A DNA stretch of 64,000 nucleotides from positions 186,001 to 250,000 of the forward strand of contig CALWOC010000002.1 of assembly GCA_944383015.1 (NCBI GenBank). Direction: 5' to 3'. Positions 43,734-52,591 of this stretch are shown in pieces. Every line of letters starts with the position of its first letter. The first letter of the stretch is position 1. The position numbers were made by a program, and so were the translations under genes. The DNA is from an uncultured Clostridia bacterium (GTDB taxonomy: Bacteria; Bacillota; Clostridia; TANB77; CAG-465). The notes below the pieces were generated by a model. The model ran no database searches, was not told the origin of the DNA, and saw only the letters and a list, made by a program, of their open reading frames with translations.

Positions 43734-44753
43734 GTGATTTTTGGCGGACAAGATATAGGAATAGATTTAGGAACTGCAACTATACTAGTATATGTAAAAG
43801 GAAAAGGAATTGTATTAAGAGAGCCTTCTGTTGTTGCAATAGATAAAAATACAAATCAAGTTTTAGCTGTAGGACAAGAAGCAAGAAAAATGCTTGGTAG
43901 AACTCCAGGTAATATTGTTGCGCTTAGACCACTAAAAGATGGTGTTATATCAGATTATACTATTACAGAAAGAATGCTTAAGTATTTTATTCATAAAGTA
44001 TGTGGTAAATTTGTTTTTTCACCTAAAATTATGATATGTGTACCTTCACGTGTAACTGAGGTTGAAAGAAAAGCTGTAATTGATGCTGCAACACATGCAG
44101 GAGCTAGAAAAGTATATTTAATAGAAGAACCAATAGCTGCAGCAATAGGTGCAGGAATAGATATAACAAAACCTTATGGAAGTATGATAGTAGATATTGG
44201 TGGAGGAACTTCAGATATTGCTGTTATTTCCTTAGGAGGAGCAGTAAGAAGTACTTCTATAAAGATGGCAGGAGATAAATTTGATGAGGCAATAATAAAA
44301 TATATAAAGAGAAATAGAAATGTTATTATTGGAGAAAGAACAGCAGAAGAGATAAAAATAAATATAGGTTGTATGTATCCAAAGTCAGTAACTGAAAGAA
44401 TGATGGTAAAAGGGAGAGATATAACTTCAGGTCTTCCAGTAGAAATAGAAATTACTTCTGATGAAGTATATAGTGCTTTATCTGAATGTGCAGAAAAAAT
44501 TCTTGAAGGTGTTCATTCTGTTCTTGAAGAAACACCACCAGAGCTTGTAGCGGATGTATCAGAAAGAGGAATATATATAACAGGTGGTGGCGGTCTTGTT
44601 TGGGGATTAGATAAACTTATTGCAGAAAAGACAGGTATACCAGTAATGATAGCAGAAGACGCACAATCATGTGTAGCAATTGGAACGGGTAAAGCTCTAA
44701 ATCATGTGGAGTTATTTGAGTCAGGAAATGCTATAAAGATAAAAAAATATTAA
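43734..44753 (+). CDS. mbl: MreB/Mbl rod-shape actin homologue
   Basis: A 339-residue bacterial actin: phosphate-1 DIGIDLGTATILVYVKGKG, connect-1 PSRVTEVERKAVIDAA, phosphate-2 SMIVDIGGGTSDIAVIS and the adenosine motif GIYITGGGGLVWGLDKLI. It organises side-wall synthesis. The GTG at 43734 (MIFGGQDIGIDLG) follows AGAGGGGA and gives the usual length; a start at 43668 would lie upstream of the promoter. The spoIIID-mbl order is as in Bacillus, which favours mbl over mreB, but sequence alone does not decide. Confidence 0.92.
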   Translation: MIFGGQDIGIDLGTATILVYVKGKGIVLREPSVVAIDKNTNQVLAVGQEARKMLGRTPGNIVALRPLKDGVISDYTITERMLKYFIHKVCGKFVFSPKIMICVPSRVTEVERKAVIDAATHAGARKVYLIEEPIAAAIGAGIDITKPYGSMIVDIGGGTSDIAVISLGGAVRSTSIKMAGDKFDEAIIKYIKRNRNVIIGERTAEEIKINIGCMYPKSVTERMMVKGRDITSGLPVEIEITSDEVYSALSECAEKILEGVHSVLEETPPELVADVSERGIYITGGGGLVWGLDKLIAEKTGIPVMIAEDAQSCVAIGTGKALNHVELFESGNAIKIKKY

Positions 44754-44768
44754 TTAATAATAAAGTTT

Positions 44769-44796
44769 AAGCTTGAAATTATTTTCAAGCTTTTTT
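44769..44796 (+). terminator. Terminator after mbl
   Basis: AAGCTTGAA and TTCAAGCTT with loop ATTATT are followed by a T run. Confidence 0.85.
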
Positions 44797-44798
44797 AA

Positions 44799-44827
44799 TT
44801 GACATAAAAAATGCGATGTGGTATAAT
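44799..44827 (+). promoter_or_regulatory. Consensus sigma-A promoter
   Basis: TTGACA, a 17-base spacer and TATAAT: a perfect match to the housekeeping consensus. It drives the frameshifted gene at 44885. Confidence 0.85.
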
Positions 44828-44884
44828 TATCAAACATATATTATTAACTTATCTAAATATTAATATAATAAGGAGGAGTAGATT

Positions 44885-45689
44885 ATGAGTAAATTTAAAA
44901 ACACTAATCTAAAAGAAAACATTTTTAAAGGAGAGCTTATTAGAATTGATTATTTGTCAGGAGATGATTACAAAGAGAGGCTATTACTTGCAGGAGAAAA
45001 ACTAGAAAAGTTACGGATATAGTTATAAGCAAAGTAAACTATTTTTTTTAAAAAGAACATTTCTTAAATCTTCTAATTTAGATGATGAAATTAATGATCC
45101 AAAAATTCTTAATCAAAAAGTTGATGTATATGAAGGTGATAATCACATAATTATATTATCTAAAAATTTAATTCTAGTTGAAACAAAAGACAATTGTAAT
45201 TATTTAAAAGATTATGAAAAGGAATTAGAAATTATAAGGGATATTATCATTTTAAGAGATGATACTAAAATTCAATCTATTAAATTTGAATTAACTACAG
45301 AAGATTATATTAGAAAAATTATAGATATAGATAAATATTATAAAAATTTAAAGATTGAAGAATATCCTAAAGAAAAATATAACATTGAAAGGGATAATTA
45401 TAATTCTTCTATGTTAAAGGAGCAAGATGTGGAATTTATTTCAACTTGTTTTAACACAAAATATTTTAATGAATTAAAGGCATGCTATGTTAAAGAAGAG
45501 GACTTTTCTACTGCAGAATATTATGATAAGAGAATTGGAAGAGTAATAATAAATATACAGATATATTATTTTAATTCTCAAAAATTTTTAAAGAGCGATA
45601 TTATAAGGGATATTAATAATTTAAAGAAAAAATCTATTGAAATTCTTTTTAAATCTTTTAAAGATGAATATATAAAAAAATTCTCTTAA
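44885..45689 (+). pseudogene. Unknown gene broken by a one-base frameshift
   Basis: A strong promoter and AAGGAGGAG precede ATG 44885. The first frame encodes 45 residues (MSKFKNTNLKENIFKGELIR at the start, ending EKLRI) and stops at 45020-45022. A second frame, open from 45006, continues with KSYGYSYKQSKLFFLKRTFL and runs to 45689. One missing A in GAAAAG near 45005-45009 would join them into one protein of about 268 residues. I do not recognise the family; it is Lys/Asp/Glu-rich and predicted cytoplasmic. It could be a recent mutation, a sequencing error in an A run, or programmed shifting. The intact promoter and terminator favour a recent event or an error. Confidence 0.65.
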
Positions 45690-45692
45690 GAT

Positions 45693-45723
45693 AAAGAAGA
45701 CTTCTAAAAAGAAGTCTTCTTTT
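45693..45723 (+). terminator. Terminator before polC
   Basis: AAAGAAGACTTCT and AGAAGTCTTCTTT form a 13-bp stem around AAAA. It is nearly symmetrical, but no gene reads toward it from the other side. Confidence 0.85.
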
Positions 45724-45759
45724 GCTATGCGTAATAAAAAATATAACCTAATAATTTTA

Positions 45760-45788
45760 TTTACAAAAAAGTAAAAAAATAGTATAAT
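45760..45788 (+). promoter_or_regulatory. Promoter of polC
   Basis: TTTACA, a 17-base spacer and TATAAT lie 27 bases before the polC start. Confidence 0.75.
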
Positions 45789-45815
45789 GAGTAAAGAAAT
45801 TTAGGAGGGATTTTT

Positions 45816-48800
45816 TTGGATAAGCAAGTAAAAGAGGTTTTTAAAAACTGTGTAAGAGAAGAGAATATGTTTAATTTAGCAACGGTTAAAGAAATTAAAT
45901 ATTCAAAGAAGCTTAATGCTGTTATTTTAGATTCATATAGCCAAGAAAATATACCTCAATCAGATATAGAGGAATTTGAAAGATTAGCTAAATCTCAGTA
46001 TGAACTATCTAGTTTTAAAATAAATTATGAATATACAGGAAAACCAAAAGATATAGACATTCAAAATGTATATGACATAATTTCTTGTATTAATAAGAAG
46101 TATGATTATACACAAGATATTTTTGAAAATTGTCATATTAATATAGATAATGATGAACGAAATTTAAAAATAGAACTTGAAAAACCATATTCCAATTTTT
46201 TATATATTAAAAGACTTGATGAGTATATGAAAAAAAGCATAGAAAAGCAATTTGGAGATGATTTTAAAGTAGAATTTAATGATATGCCTGGTATAGATAA
46301 TGGTTATTTAGTTGAAGCAAAAACTATTAAACTCGAAGATTTAAATGTAGCTTTTAATGATCAGCACGATAGTAAGAATGAGCAAAGTAGTAATACTAAA
46401 ATAATACAAAAACCTAAATTTGTACCAAAGCCACCTTTAACAGAAGAAGAAAAAAAAGAGCGTGAACTTGCAAAATCACCTCAACCAGACAATGTACTAT
46501 ATGGTGTAAATATTCAAAATCCAATTATAACTAAGATAGAAGATATAATACCTGGTAATGACAGAGTTTGTATTTCTGGTAAATTAATTAATAAGGAAGA
46601 AAGAGAATTAAGAAATGGAAAAATCTTACTTACAATAGATGTTACAGATAAGACATGTACAGTGTCTTGTAAAATGTTTTTGGATAAACAAAAATATGAA
46701 GATGTTAATGGGAAATTAAAGAAAGATTCATATGTTGTTGTGCAAGGTCGTCCACAAATTGATGCATACTCAAACGAGTTAACAATAATGGTAAGTAATA
46801 TATGTAAGGGAGAGAAGCCACCTGAGAGAATGGATAATGCAAGCGAAAAAAGAGTAGAGCTTCATCTTCACACACAAATGAGTGCTATGGACGCTATAAC
46901 TTCTGCTACAGATTTAGTAAAGCAAGCAATAAAATGGGGACATCCAGCAGTGGCTATAACAGACCATGGAGTCGTTCAATCTTTTCCAGAAGCAAATCAT
47001 GTAATAGTAGATAATTATGCAGATTTAGTAAAAAAAGAAGGAAAGATTACAACTCAAGATATACTTGATGCAGCGCCTATTAAAGTTATTTATGGCGTAG
47101 AAGGATATCTTGCTGTAGATGTAGAACCTGTTATTCCTAAAAAAGATACATATTGTATATTTGATTTAGAAACAACTGGATTTAATCCAGATACTGACGG
47201 AATTACAGAAGTTGCAGTTTGCAAAGTAAAAAACGGTGAGATAATCGACGAATTTACTACTTTTGTTAATCCAGAAAAACCAATTCCATATAATGTTCAA
47301 GAGCTTACACATATTACTGATGATATGGTAAAAGATGCACCAAAAATGGATGAAATGATACCAAAATTTTTAGAATTTTGTAAAGATAGTGTTTTGGTTG
47401 CGCATAATGCTCATTTTGACGTTAGCTTTATTGCAAATAAATCTGAAAAATTAGGCCTTGATTTTAAGCCATATGTAATTGATACATATGAGATGTCATT
47501 GGAATTATATAATGGTGTAGAAAATCACAAACTTGGAACATTAGTTGAATATTTAGGAATCCCTTTAGAAGGTGCACATAGAGCTATAAATGATACTAGG
47601 GCAACAGCTAAAATGTTTATACGTATGATAGAAGATTGCAAAAAAGAAAAAATAGATGTAAATGATTATATATTCACAAATATAAAAGATAAATCTAGAA
47701 ATTTATCCCCTAATCACATAATAATTCTTGCTAAAAATTATGTTGGTTTGAAAAATTTATATAAATTAGTATCTTTTTCTCATGTTTGGAATTTTCACAA
47801 AAAACCTAAGATTTCTCGTTCTATGCTAAAAAGATATAGAGAGGGGCTAATAATAGGATCAGCTTGTGAACAAGGTGAATTATATCAAGAAGTATTTGAT
47901 TTTAAAGTTGGAAGAAGCGACGGAAGTAAAATTGAAGAAATTGCAAACTTTTATGACTATTTAGAGATTCAACCACTTGGAAATAATGAATTTTATGAAA
48001 GAATAGGTAAAAAAATAAAAAAAGAAGGGAAAAGACCAAAAGGTGAAGAACCTGAATATATTAAACTTACACATCAACAAGTAATAGATATTAATAAATA
48101 TATAGTTGAATTAGGAGATAAATTAAATAAACCTGTTGTTGGAACTTGTGACGTACATTTTATGAATCCTGAGGATGAAATTTATAGAAGAATAATACAA
48201 GCTGGACAAGGCTTTGACGATGCGGATGAACAAGCACCACTATATTTTAGAACGACAGAAGAAATGTTAAAAGAATTTGATTATTTAACACCTGAAAAGG
48301 CATATGAGATTGTTGTAACAAATACAAATTTAGTTGCTAGCTGGTGTGATAGAATAAGTCCTATTTCTGATGAAAAATGTCCACCTCATATAGAAGGATG
48401 TGAGCAAGATATTAGAAATATTGCAATGGAAAAAGCACATAAATTATATGGTGAAAAATTGCCACAGATTGTTGAAGATAGACTTGAAAGAGAATTAAAC
48501 TCAATTATTTCAAATGGATATTCAGTTATGTATATTATTGCTCAAAAGCTGGTTTGGGATTCAAATGATCATGGATATATAGTTGGTTCAAGAGGCTCTG
48601 TTGGATCATCACTTGCGGCATATATGACTGGTATTACAGAGGTTAACTCTTTAAAATCACATTATAGATGTCCAAATTGTAAATACTCAGATTTTTCAGA
48701 TAATGGATATGCAAACGGTTTTGACTTGCCAGATAAGAAATGCCCAGTATGTGGTGCAGATTTAGATAAGGATGGAATGGATATCCCATTTGAAACATTT

Positions 48801-50267
48801 TTAGGATTTAAAGGAGATAAAGAGCCAGATATTGACTTAAATTTTTCTGGAGAATATCAAGCAAAAGCGCATAAGTATACTGAAGTAATATTTGGAACAG
48901 GAACCACATATAAAGCAGGAACAATTGGTACCGTAGCAGAAAAAACTGCATATGGTTTTGTTAAAAACTATTTTGAAGAAAGAGGAATTTCAAAGCCAGT
49001 AGCTGAAATAAATAGACTTGCACAAGGATGTACAGGTATAAAAAGAACAACAGGACAACATCCTGGAGGAATAATAGTTGTACCTAAAGGAAGAACAATA
49101 TATGAATTTTGTCCTGTACAGCATCCGGCAGATGATCCATATTCAGATATAGTAACAACTCATTTTGATTATCACTCTATAGATAAAAACTTACTTAAAT
49201 TAGATATACTAGGTCATGATGATCCAACTGTTATTCGTATGCTTCAAGATTTAACAGGAATTGATCCTACAAAAATACCACTAGATGATAAAGAAACAAT
49301 GGGAATATTTTCATCTACTAAGCCACTTGGAGTTACACCAGAGCAGATAAAGTCTGAGGTTGGAACTTATGGAGTACCAGAGTTTGGGACAAAATTTGTA
49401 AGGGGGATGCTTGTTGATACAAAACCTACAACTTTTGATGAGCTTATACGTATTTCTGGCTTATCTCATGGGACAGATGTGTGGTTAAATAATGCTCAAA
49501 CTTTAATTGAACAAGGTACAGTAACGTTACAACAGGCAATATGTTGTCGTGATGATATAATGATTTATTTAATAAATAAAGGACTTGAGCCAGGACTTGC
49601 ATTTAAAATTATGGAGATTGTAAGAAAGGGAAAAGCACCTAAAAAACTTACACCAGATATGGTAGAAGAAATGAAAAAACATGATGTACCTGATTGGTAT
49701 ATAGACTCTTGCTTTAAAATAAAATATATGTTTCCAAAAGCACATGCTGCAGCTTACGTAACAAATGCATTTAGAATTGCATGGTTTAAAGTACATATTC
49801 CAAAAGCATATTATGCTGCTTTCATGTCAATTAGAGCAGACGAATTTGATAGTGATTCAATGCTTTATGGAAAAGATAGAGTACTTGCTAAAATGAATGA
49901 GATAGACTCAATGGGAAATAATGCAGCTCCCAAAGACAAGAATATGTACCCAATACTTGAGCTTGTACTTGAGATGAATCAAAGAGGTATTGAATTTTTA
50001 CCAGTAGACTTATATAAATCTTCTGTTAATAAGTTTTTGGTAGAAAAGGATGGTATAAGGCCACCACTTTCTGCACTTACTGGATTTGGAGAGGTTGATG
50101 CAGGAAAATTAGTAGAAGCTAGAGAAAAATATGGAACTTTTTCATCAGTAGAAGATATGACAATTAAGTCTAAAATTGGAAAAGTTGCAGTAGAAACTTT
50201 AAGACTTGCGGGATGTTTAGATGGAATGCCAAGGTCGGAGCAGATGGATATGTTTGATTTGCTATAA
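45816..50267 (+). CDS. polC: DNA polymerase III alpha subunit, Gram-positive type (PolC)
   Basis: This 1483-residue replicative polymerase has the PolC domain order: N-terminal domain, OB fold (about 240-330), PHP domain starting ELHLHTQMSAMDA (about 348), an inserted proofreading exonuclease (FDLETTGFNPDTDGITEVAV, about 448; VAHNAHFDVSFI; HRAINDTRATAKMF), then the polymerase core. GSRGSVGSSLAAYMTGITEV lies near 924 and a four-Cys zinc module (CPNCKYS ... CPVCGAD) near 952. The PDIDLNFSGEYQ motif holds active-site Asp residues. The start is TTG after TTAGGAGGG. Normal length; the gene stands alone. Confidence 0.97.
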   Translation: MDKQVKEVFKNCVREENMFNLATVKEIKYSKKLNAVILDSYSQENIPQSDIEEFERLAKSQYELSSFKINYEYTGKPKDIDIQNVYDIISCINKKYDYTQDIFENCHINIDNDERNLKIELEKPYSNFLYIKRLDEYMKKSIEKQFGDDFKVEFNDMPGIDNGYLVEAKTIKLEDLNVAFNDQHDSKNEQSSNTKIIQKPKFVPKPPLTEEEKKERELAKSPQPDNVLYGVNIQNPIITKIEDIIPGNDRVCISGKLINKEERELRNGKILLTIDVTDKTCTVSCKMFLDKQKYEDVNGKLKKDSYVVVQGRPQIDAYSNELTIMVSNICKGEKPPERMDNASEKRVELHLHTQMSAMDAITSATDLVKQAIKWGHPAVAITDHGVVQSFPEANHVIVDNYADLVKKEGKITTQDILDAAPIKVIYGVEGYLAVDVEPVIPKKDTYCIFDLETTGFNPDTDGITEVAVCKVKNGEIIDEFTTFVNPEKPIPYNVQELTHITDDMVKDAPKMDEMIPKFLEFCKDSVLVAHNAHFDVSFIANKSEKLGLDFKPYVIDTYEMSLELYNGVENHKLGTLVEYLGIPLEGAHRAINDTRATAKMFIRMIEDCKKEKIDVNDYIFTNIKDKSRNLSPNHIIILAKNYVGLKNLYKLVSFSHVWNFHKKPKISRSMLKRYREGLIIGSACEQGELYQEVFDFKVGRSDGSKIEEIANFYDYLEIQPLGNNEFYERIGKKIKKEGKRPKGEEPEYIKLTHQQVIDINKYIVELGDKLNKPVVGTCDVHFMNPEDEIYRRIIQAGQGFDDADEQAPLYFRTTEEMLKEFDYLTPEKAYEIVVTNTNLVASWCDRISPISDEKCPPHIEGCEQDIRNIAMEKAHKLYGEKLPQIVEDRLERELNSIISNGYSVMYIIAQKLVWDSNDHGYIVGSRGSVGSSLAAYMTGITEVNSLKSHYRCPNCKYSDFSDNGYANGFDLPDKKCPVCGADLDKDGMDIPFETFLGFKGDKEPDIDLNFSGEYQAKAHKYTEVIFGTGTTYKAGTIGTVAEKTAYGFVKNYFEERGISKPVAEINRLAQGCTGIKRTTGQHPGGIIVVPKGRTIYEFCPVQHPADDPYSDIVTTHFDYHSIDKNLLKLDILGHDDPTVIRMLQDLTGIDPTKIPLDDKETMGIFSSTKPLGVTPEQIKSEVGTYGVPEFGTKFVRGMLVDTKPTTFDELIRISGLSHGTDVWLNNAQTLIEQGTVTLQQAICCRDDIMIYLINKGLEPGLAFKIMEIVRKGKAPKKLTPDMVEEMKKHDVPDWYIDSCFKIKYMFPKAHAAAYVTNAFRIAWFKVHIPKAYYAAFMSIRADEFDSDSMLYGKDRVLAKMNEIDSMGNNAAPKDKNMYPILELVLEMNQRGIEFLPVDLYKSSVNKFLVEKDGIRPPLSALTGFGEVDAGKLVEAREKYGTFSSVEDMTIKSKIGKVAVETLRLAGCLDGMPRSEQMDMFDLL

Positions 50268-50280
50268 TTTGTCTAATGAC

Positions 50281-50309
50281 TTGAATTATTTTATATTCTA
50301 GGGTATAAT
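50281..50309 (+). promoter_or_regulatory. Promoter of hpf
   Basis: TTGAAT, a 17-base spacer and TATAAT sit between polC and the hibernation factor gene. No terminator was seen between polC and this promoter. Confidence 0.7.
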
Positions 50310-50333
50310 ATAAAATATAAAGGGGTGATTACT

Positions 50334-50678
50334 ATGAAATTAGACATTACAGGTATTAGAATTGAAGTAACAGATGCTATAAGAAGCTTTACAGAAAAGA
50401 AAATTAAAAAACTAGGAAAGTTTTTTGACGAAAATACAATTTGTCATGTGACTTTTACAGACAAATCTAAAGGTAAACAGCGTGTTGATATGAGAATCGA
50501 ATATAAATCACGTACTTATTTAGCAGAAGAAAACACAGAAGATTTATACTCTGGAATTGATTCTTTAATTGAAAAAATTGAAGGACAGTTAAGAAGAGAT
50601 AAAGCTGCTGCTGAAAAACAAAGAAGAACAGGTATTCCTGAAATGGAAGTTCCTCAAGAAGGACAGGATGAAGAATAA
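50334..50678 (+). CDS. hpf: Ribosome hibernation-promoting factor, short form
   Basis: A 114-residue S30AE-family protein (KLDITGIRIEVTDAIRSFTE ... KIKKLGKFFDE, then KGKQRVDMRIEYKSRTYLAE) that binds the small subunit and silences ribosomes in stationary phase. Most Firmicutes have a long form of about 180 residues with a C-terminal dimerisation domain. Here the protein stops after an Arg/Gln/Glu-rich tail (AEKQRRTGIPEMEVPQEGQD) and a terminator follows at once. ATG 50334 is chosen because AAGGGGTGAT lies before it; the ATT-derived start at 50325 falls in that site. Confidence 0.9.
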   Translation: MKLDITGIRIEVTDAIRSFTEKKIKKLGKFFDENTICHVTFTDKSKGKQRVDMRIEYKSRTYLAEENTEDLYSGIDSLIEKIEGQLRRDKAAAEKQRRTGIPEMEVPQEGQDEE

Positions 50679-50688
50679 TATAAAAAAC

Positions 50689-50716
50689 AAAAAAGACCAC
50701 ATATGTGGTCTTTTTT
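50689..50716 (+). terminator. Terminator of hpf
   Basis: AAAAAAGACCACAT is followed directly by its reverse complement, which ends in six T. It may act in both directions. Confidence 0.88.
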
Positions 50717-50730
50717 ATACCTTTAAAGTG

Positions 50731-50759
50731 TTTACAATTTACATAATATATGATATAAT
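50731..50759 (+). promoter_or_regulatory. Promoter of the first hydrolase gene
   Basis: GTG-TTTACA, a 17-base spacer and TATAAT. The GTGTTTACA context is the same as at 51551-51559 before the second hydrolase gene. Confidence 0.75.
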
Positions 50760-50829
50760 TATATTATGGATTGATTTTTTTATCGGTCTACTAATGTAAG
50801 AAGAAAAAAAGATTAAAAAGGAGGGAATT

Positions 50830-51522
50830 ATGAAAACACTAAGGAAACTAGTCGTAGTGTTTGGTCTATGTTTCTTTTTAGCAGGAGCTTTTTTAAATTC
50901 TGGATTTTTTAAACAGAAACAAGATGAAGCTTATGCACAATTAAAAGAAAAATATCAAATAACTACAGATATAGTAGAGGTTCAAGACGAATTAGAACCA
51001 GAGGTCATAGAAGAGCCTGAAGCTACACAGACTGAAAATGTCCAAAAAGTTTCTGAAGTAAAAACTAAAAAAGAAGAGGCAAAAGTAGATAATAGAACTA
51101 CTGAGAATATTATATGGGATTTTTTAAAAAATTCTGGTTATACAGATATTCAAACAGCAGCTATTATTGGAAACTTATACCAAGAGAGTGGTCTAAAATC
51201 TTCAAGTGTAGAACATGGCACTGGTGAAGGTATTGGAATTGCTCAATGGTCGTTTGGGCGTAAGCAACAACTAAAAAACTATGCTGCTTCTAAGGGTGTA
51301 GAATGGACTAACTTAAATGCACAACTAGAATTTCTAGTAAAAGAATTAAAGTCTAGTCAATTTTACGAACCATATAAGAGCACATTTGCTAATCCATACA
51401 GTATTAATGAAGCTGTAGAAGCTTATTGTTTTGGTTTTGAAAGACCAAATAGAGCTAAAGCAAACTTATCTTATAGAGAGAAGATGGCATGGCAAGCATA
51501 CTATAGAAATGTGGATAGATAA
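50830..51522 (+). CDS. Exported lysozyme-like (phage tail lysozyme family) protein
   Basis: A 230-residue protein: signal/anchor (LVVVFGLCFFLAGAFLNSGF), a short module QKQDEAYAQLKEKYQITTDI, a Glu/Thr-rich linker, and a phage_lysozyme2-like domain from about 95 (NIIWDFLKNSGYTDIQTAAI ... GNLYQESGLKSSS ... GEGIGIAQWSFGRKQQL). The Glu in YQESGL is the likely catalytic acid. It should cut cell-wall glycan strands. The N-terminal module is shared with the next gene, whose catalytic domain is different. AAAGGAGGG precedes the start. Confidence 0.85.
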   Translation: MKTLRKLVVVFGLCFFLAGAFLNSGFFKQKQDEAYAQLKEKYQITTDIVEVQDELEPEVIEEPEATQTENVQKVSEVKTKKEEAKVDNRTTENIIWDFLKNSGYTDIQTAAIIGNLYQESGLKSSSVEHGTGEGIGIAQWSFGRKQQLKNYAASKGVEWTNLNAQLEFLVKELKSSQFYEPYKSTFANPYSINEAVEAYCFGFERPNRAKANLSYREKMAWQAYYRNVDR

Positions 51523-51543
51523 TATCTATCCACATTCTTTTTT
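51508..51543 (+). terminator. Terminator of the first hydrolase gene
   Basis: AATGTGGATAGAT and ATCTATCCACATT make a perfect 13-bp stem with loop AAT, followed by CTTTTTT. The stop codon lies in the loop region. Confidence 0.88.
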
Positions 51544-51553
51544 ACTTAATGTG

Positions 51554-51582
51554 TTTACATAAATATAAAAATGTGGTATAAT
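51554..51582 (+). promoter_or_regulatory. Promoter of the second hydrolase gene
   Basis: TTTACA, a 17-base spacer and TATAAT, in the same GTGTTTACA context as the first hydrolase promoter. The transcript has a leader of about 115 bases. Confidence 0.75.
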
Positions 51583-51617
51583 TAAAATAGGGTAATATTT
51601 TATTTAGATATTCACTT

Positions 51618-51648
51618 AATAGGGGATATATTAATAACCCCTGTTTTT
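51618..51648 (+). terminator. Terminator-like hairpin in the 5' leader of the second hydrolase
   Basis: AATAGGGG pairs with CCCCTGTT (one U-G pair) around a 12-base loop and runs into TTT. It lies between the promoter and the gene, so it may be an attenuator. Confidence 0.6.
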
Positions 51649-51702
51649 AATACGTACTAATGATTAAAGTATTACTACTATAATAGACATAGGAGGAAGA
51701 AA

Positions 51703-52359
51703 ATGAAAAAGAAAAAGAAGGGGTTAAAGAAACTATTAAAGAAAGGAGTAGTTTTAGCTTCAATTGCTTTTTTAGCAACTGGTATATTTATGAATAGTGA
51801 TTATGCAAAAACTTATCAAGATTCTGTATATGCAGAACTTAAAGATAAATATGGCATTGCTATTCAAACAGAACCAGATGTTATTGAGGATACTCAAAAA
51901 GTTGAGAAAAATTACAGTTTAACTGTAGACTCAGACTTAAGAGTACCATCAAATGCAACTGCAGAAGACATAGACAAGATGCTTGAAGGCACAGCTTTAC
52001 ATGGTCTTGGAAATGCTTTTGTAGAAGCAGAAAAAACATATAATGTAAATGCATTATATATGATGGGACTTGCAGCACTTGAGAGTGCATGGGGAACCTC
52101 AGGATATGCTGTTTATAGAAACAACTTATATGGTTGGAACGCTGTAGATAGTAATCCAGATAATGCAAGCTACTTTAATAGTAAGCATGAAGCTACATTA
52201 TATGTTGCTAAAAAATTAAAACAAAACTACTTAACAGAAAATGGGGCTTACTTTGAAGGATATAGTCCAAGAGCTATTGACGTACATTACTGTACAGACA
52301 AACAGCATGCGGATAAAATCGTATCAATAGTAAACTCTTTAACAGAAAAACTAGGATAA
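51703..52359 (+). CDS. Exported N-acetylglucosaminidase
   Basis: A 218-residue protein with a very basic start (MKKKKKGLKKLLKK), a signal/anchor (VVLASIAFLATGIFMNSDYA), the module YQDSVYAELKDKYGIAIQTE shared with the previous gene, and a glucosaminidase (PF01832-type) domain: AFVEAEKTYNVNALYMMGLA, ALESAWGTSGYAVYRNNLYG, and YVAKKLKQNYL. The Glu in LESAWG is the expected catalytic residue. It hydrolyses wall glycan, probably during growth or separation. AGGAGG lies before the ATG. Confidence 0.88.
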   Translation: MKKKKKGLKKLLKKGVVLASIAFLATGIFMNSDYAKTYQDSVYAELKDKYGIAIQTEPDVIEDTQKVEKNYSLTVDSDLRVPSNATAEDIDKMLEGTALHGLGNAFVEAEKTYNVNALYMMGLAALESAWGTSGYAVYRNNLYGWNAVDSNPDNASYFNSKHEATLYVAKKLKQNYLTENGAYFEGYSPRAIDVHYCTDKQHADKIVSIVNSLTEKLG

Positions 52360-52386
52360 AATTTCACCTAGTTTTTCTTTTTTTGT
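52348..52386 (+). terminator. Terminator of the glucosaminidase gene
   Basis: AAACTAGG pairs with CCTAGTTT, followed by TTCTTTTTTT. The stem overlaps the last codons. Confidence 0.8.
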
Positions 52387-52454
52387 TTTAAAAATATTTT
52401 TATACATATAATAATATGGAGTGTAAAAAGAAAATTGTGAAAATTTTGTGTTTT

Positions 52455-52496
52455 TTAGCACTTGAGTGTTGACAGTGCTAAAAGTAGTGATATAAT
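52455..52496 (+). promoter_or_regulatory. CIRCE-like HrcA operator over the hsp20 promoter
   Basis: TTAGCACTT-N9-CAGTGCTAA (52455-52481) matches the CIRCE element TTAGCACTC-N9-GAGTGCTAA at 8 of 9 bases in each arm. It overlaps the -35 TTGACA (52469-52474), which is 16 bases from TATAAT (52491-52496). HrcA binding would block this promoter, so hsp20 is expected to be heat-induced. Confidence 0.85.
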
Positions 52497-52591
52497 ATAA
52501 TTGTACAAAGAAAAAAGACGTCTTTTAATATTGGTAAATGTGCTACCTTTAATGGGTGTCAACACATAAAAATGAAAGGAAGTAGATTTAT

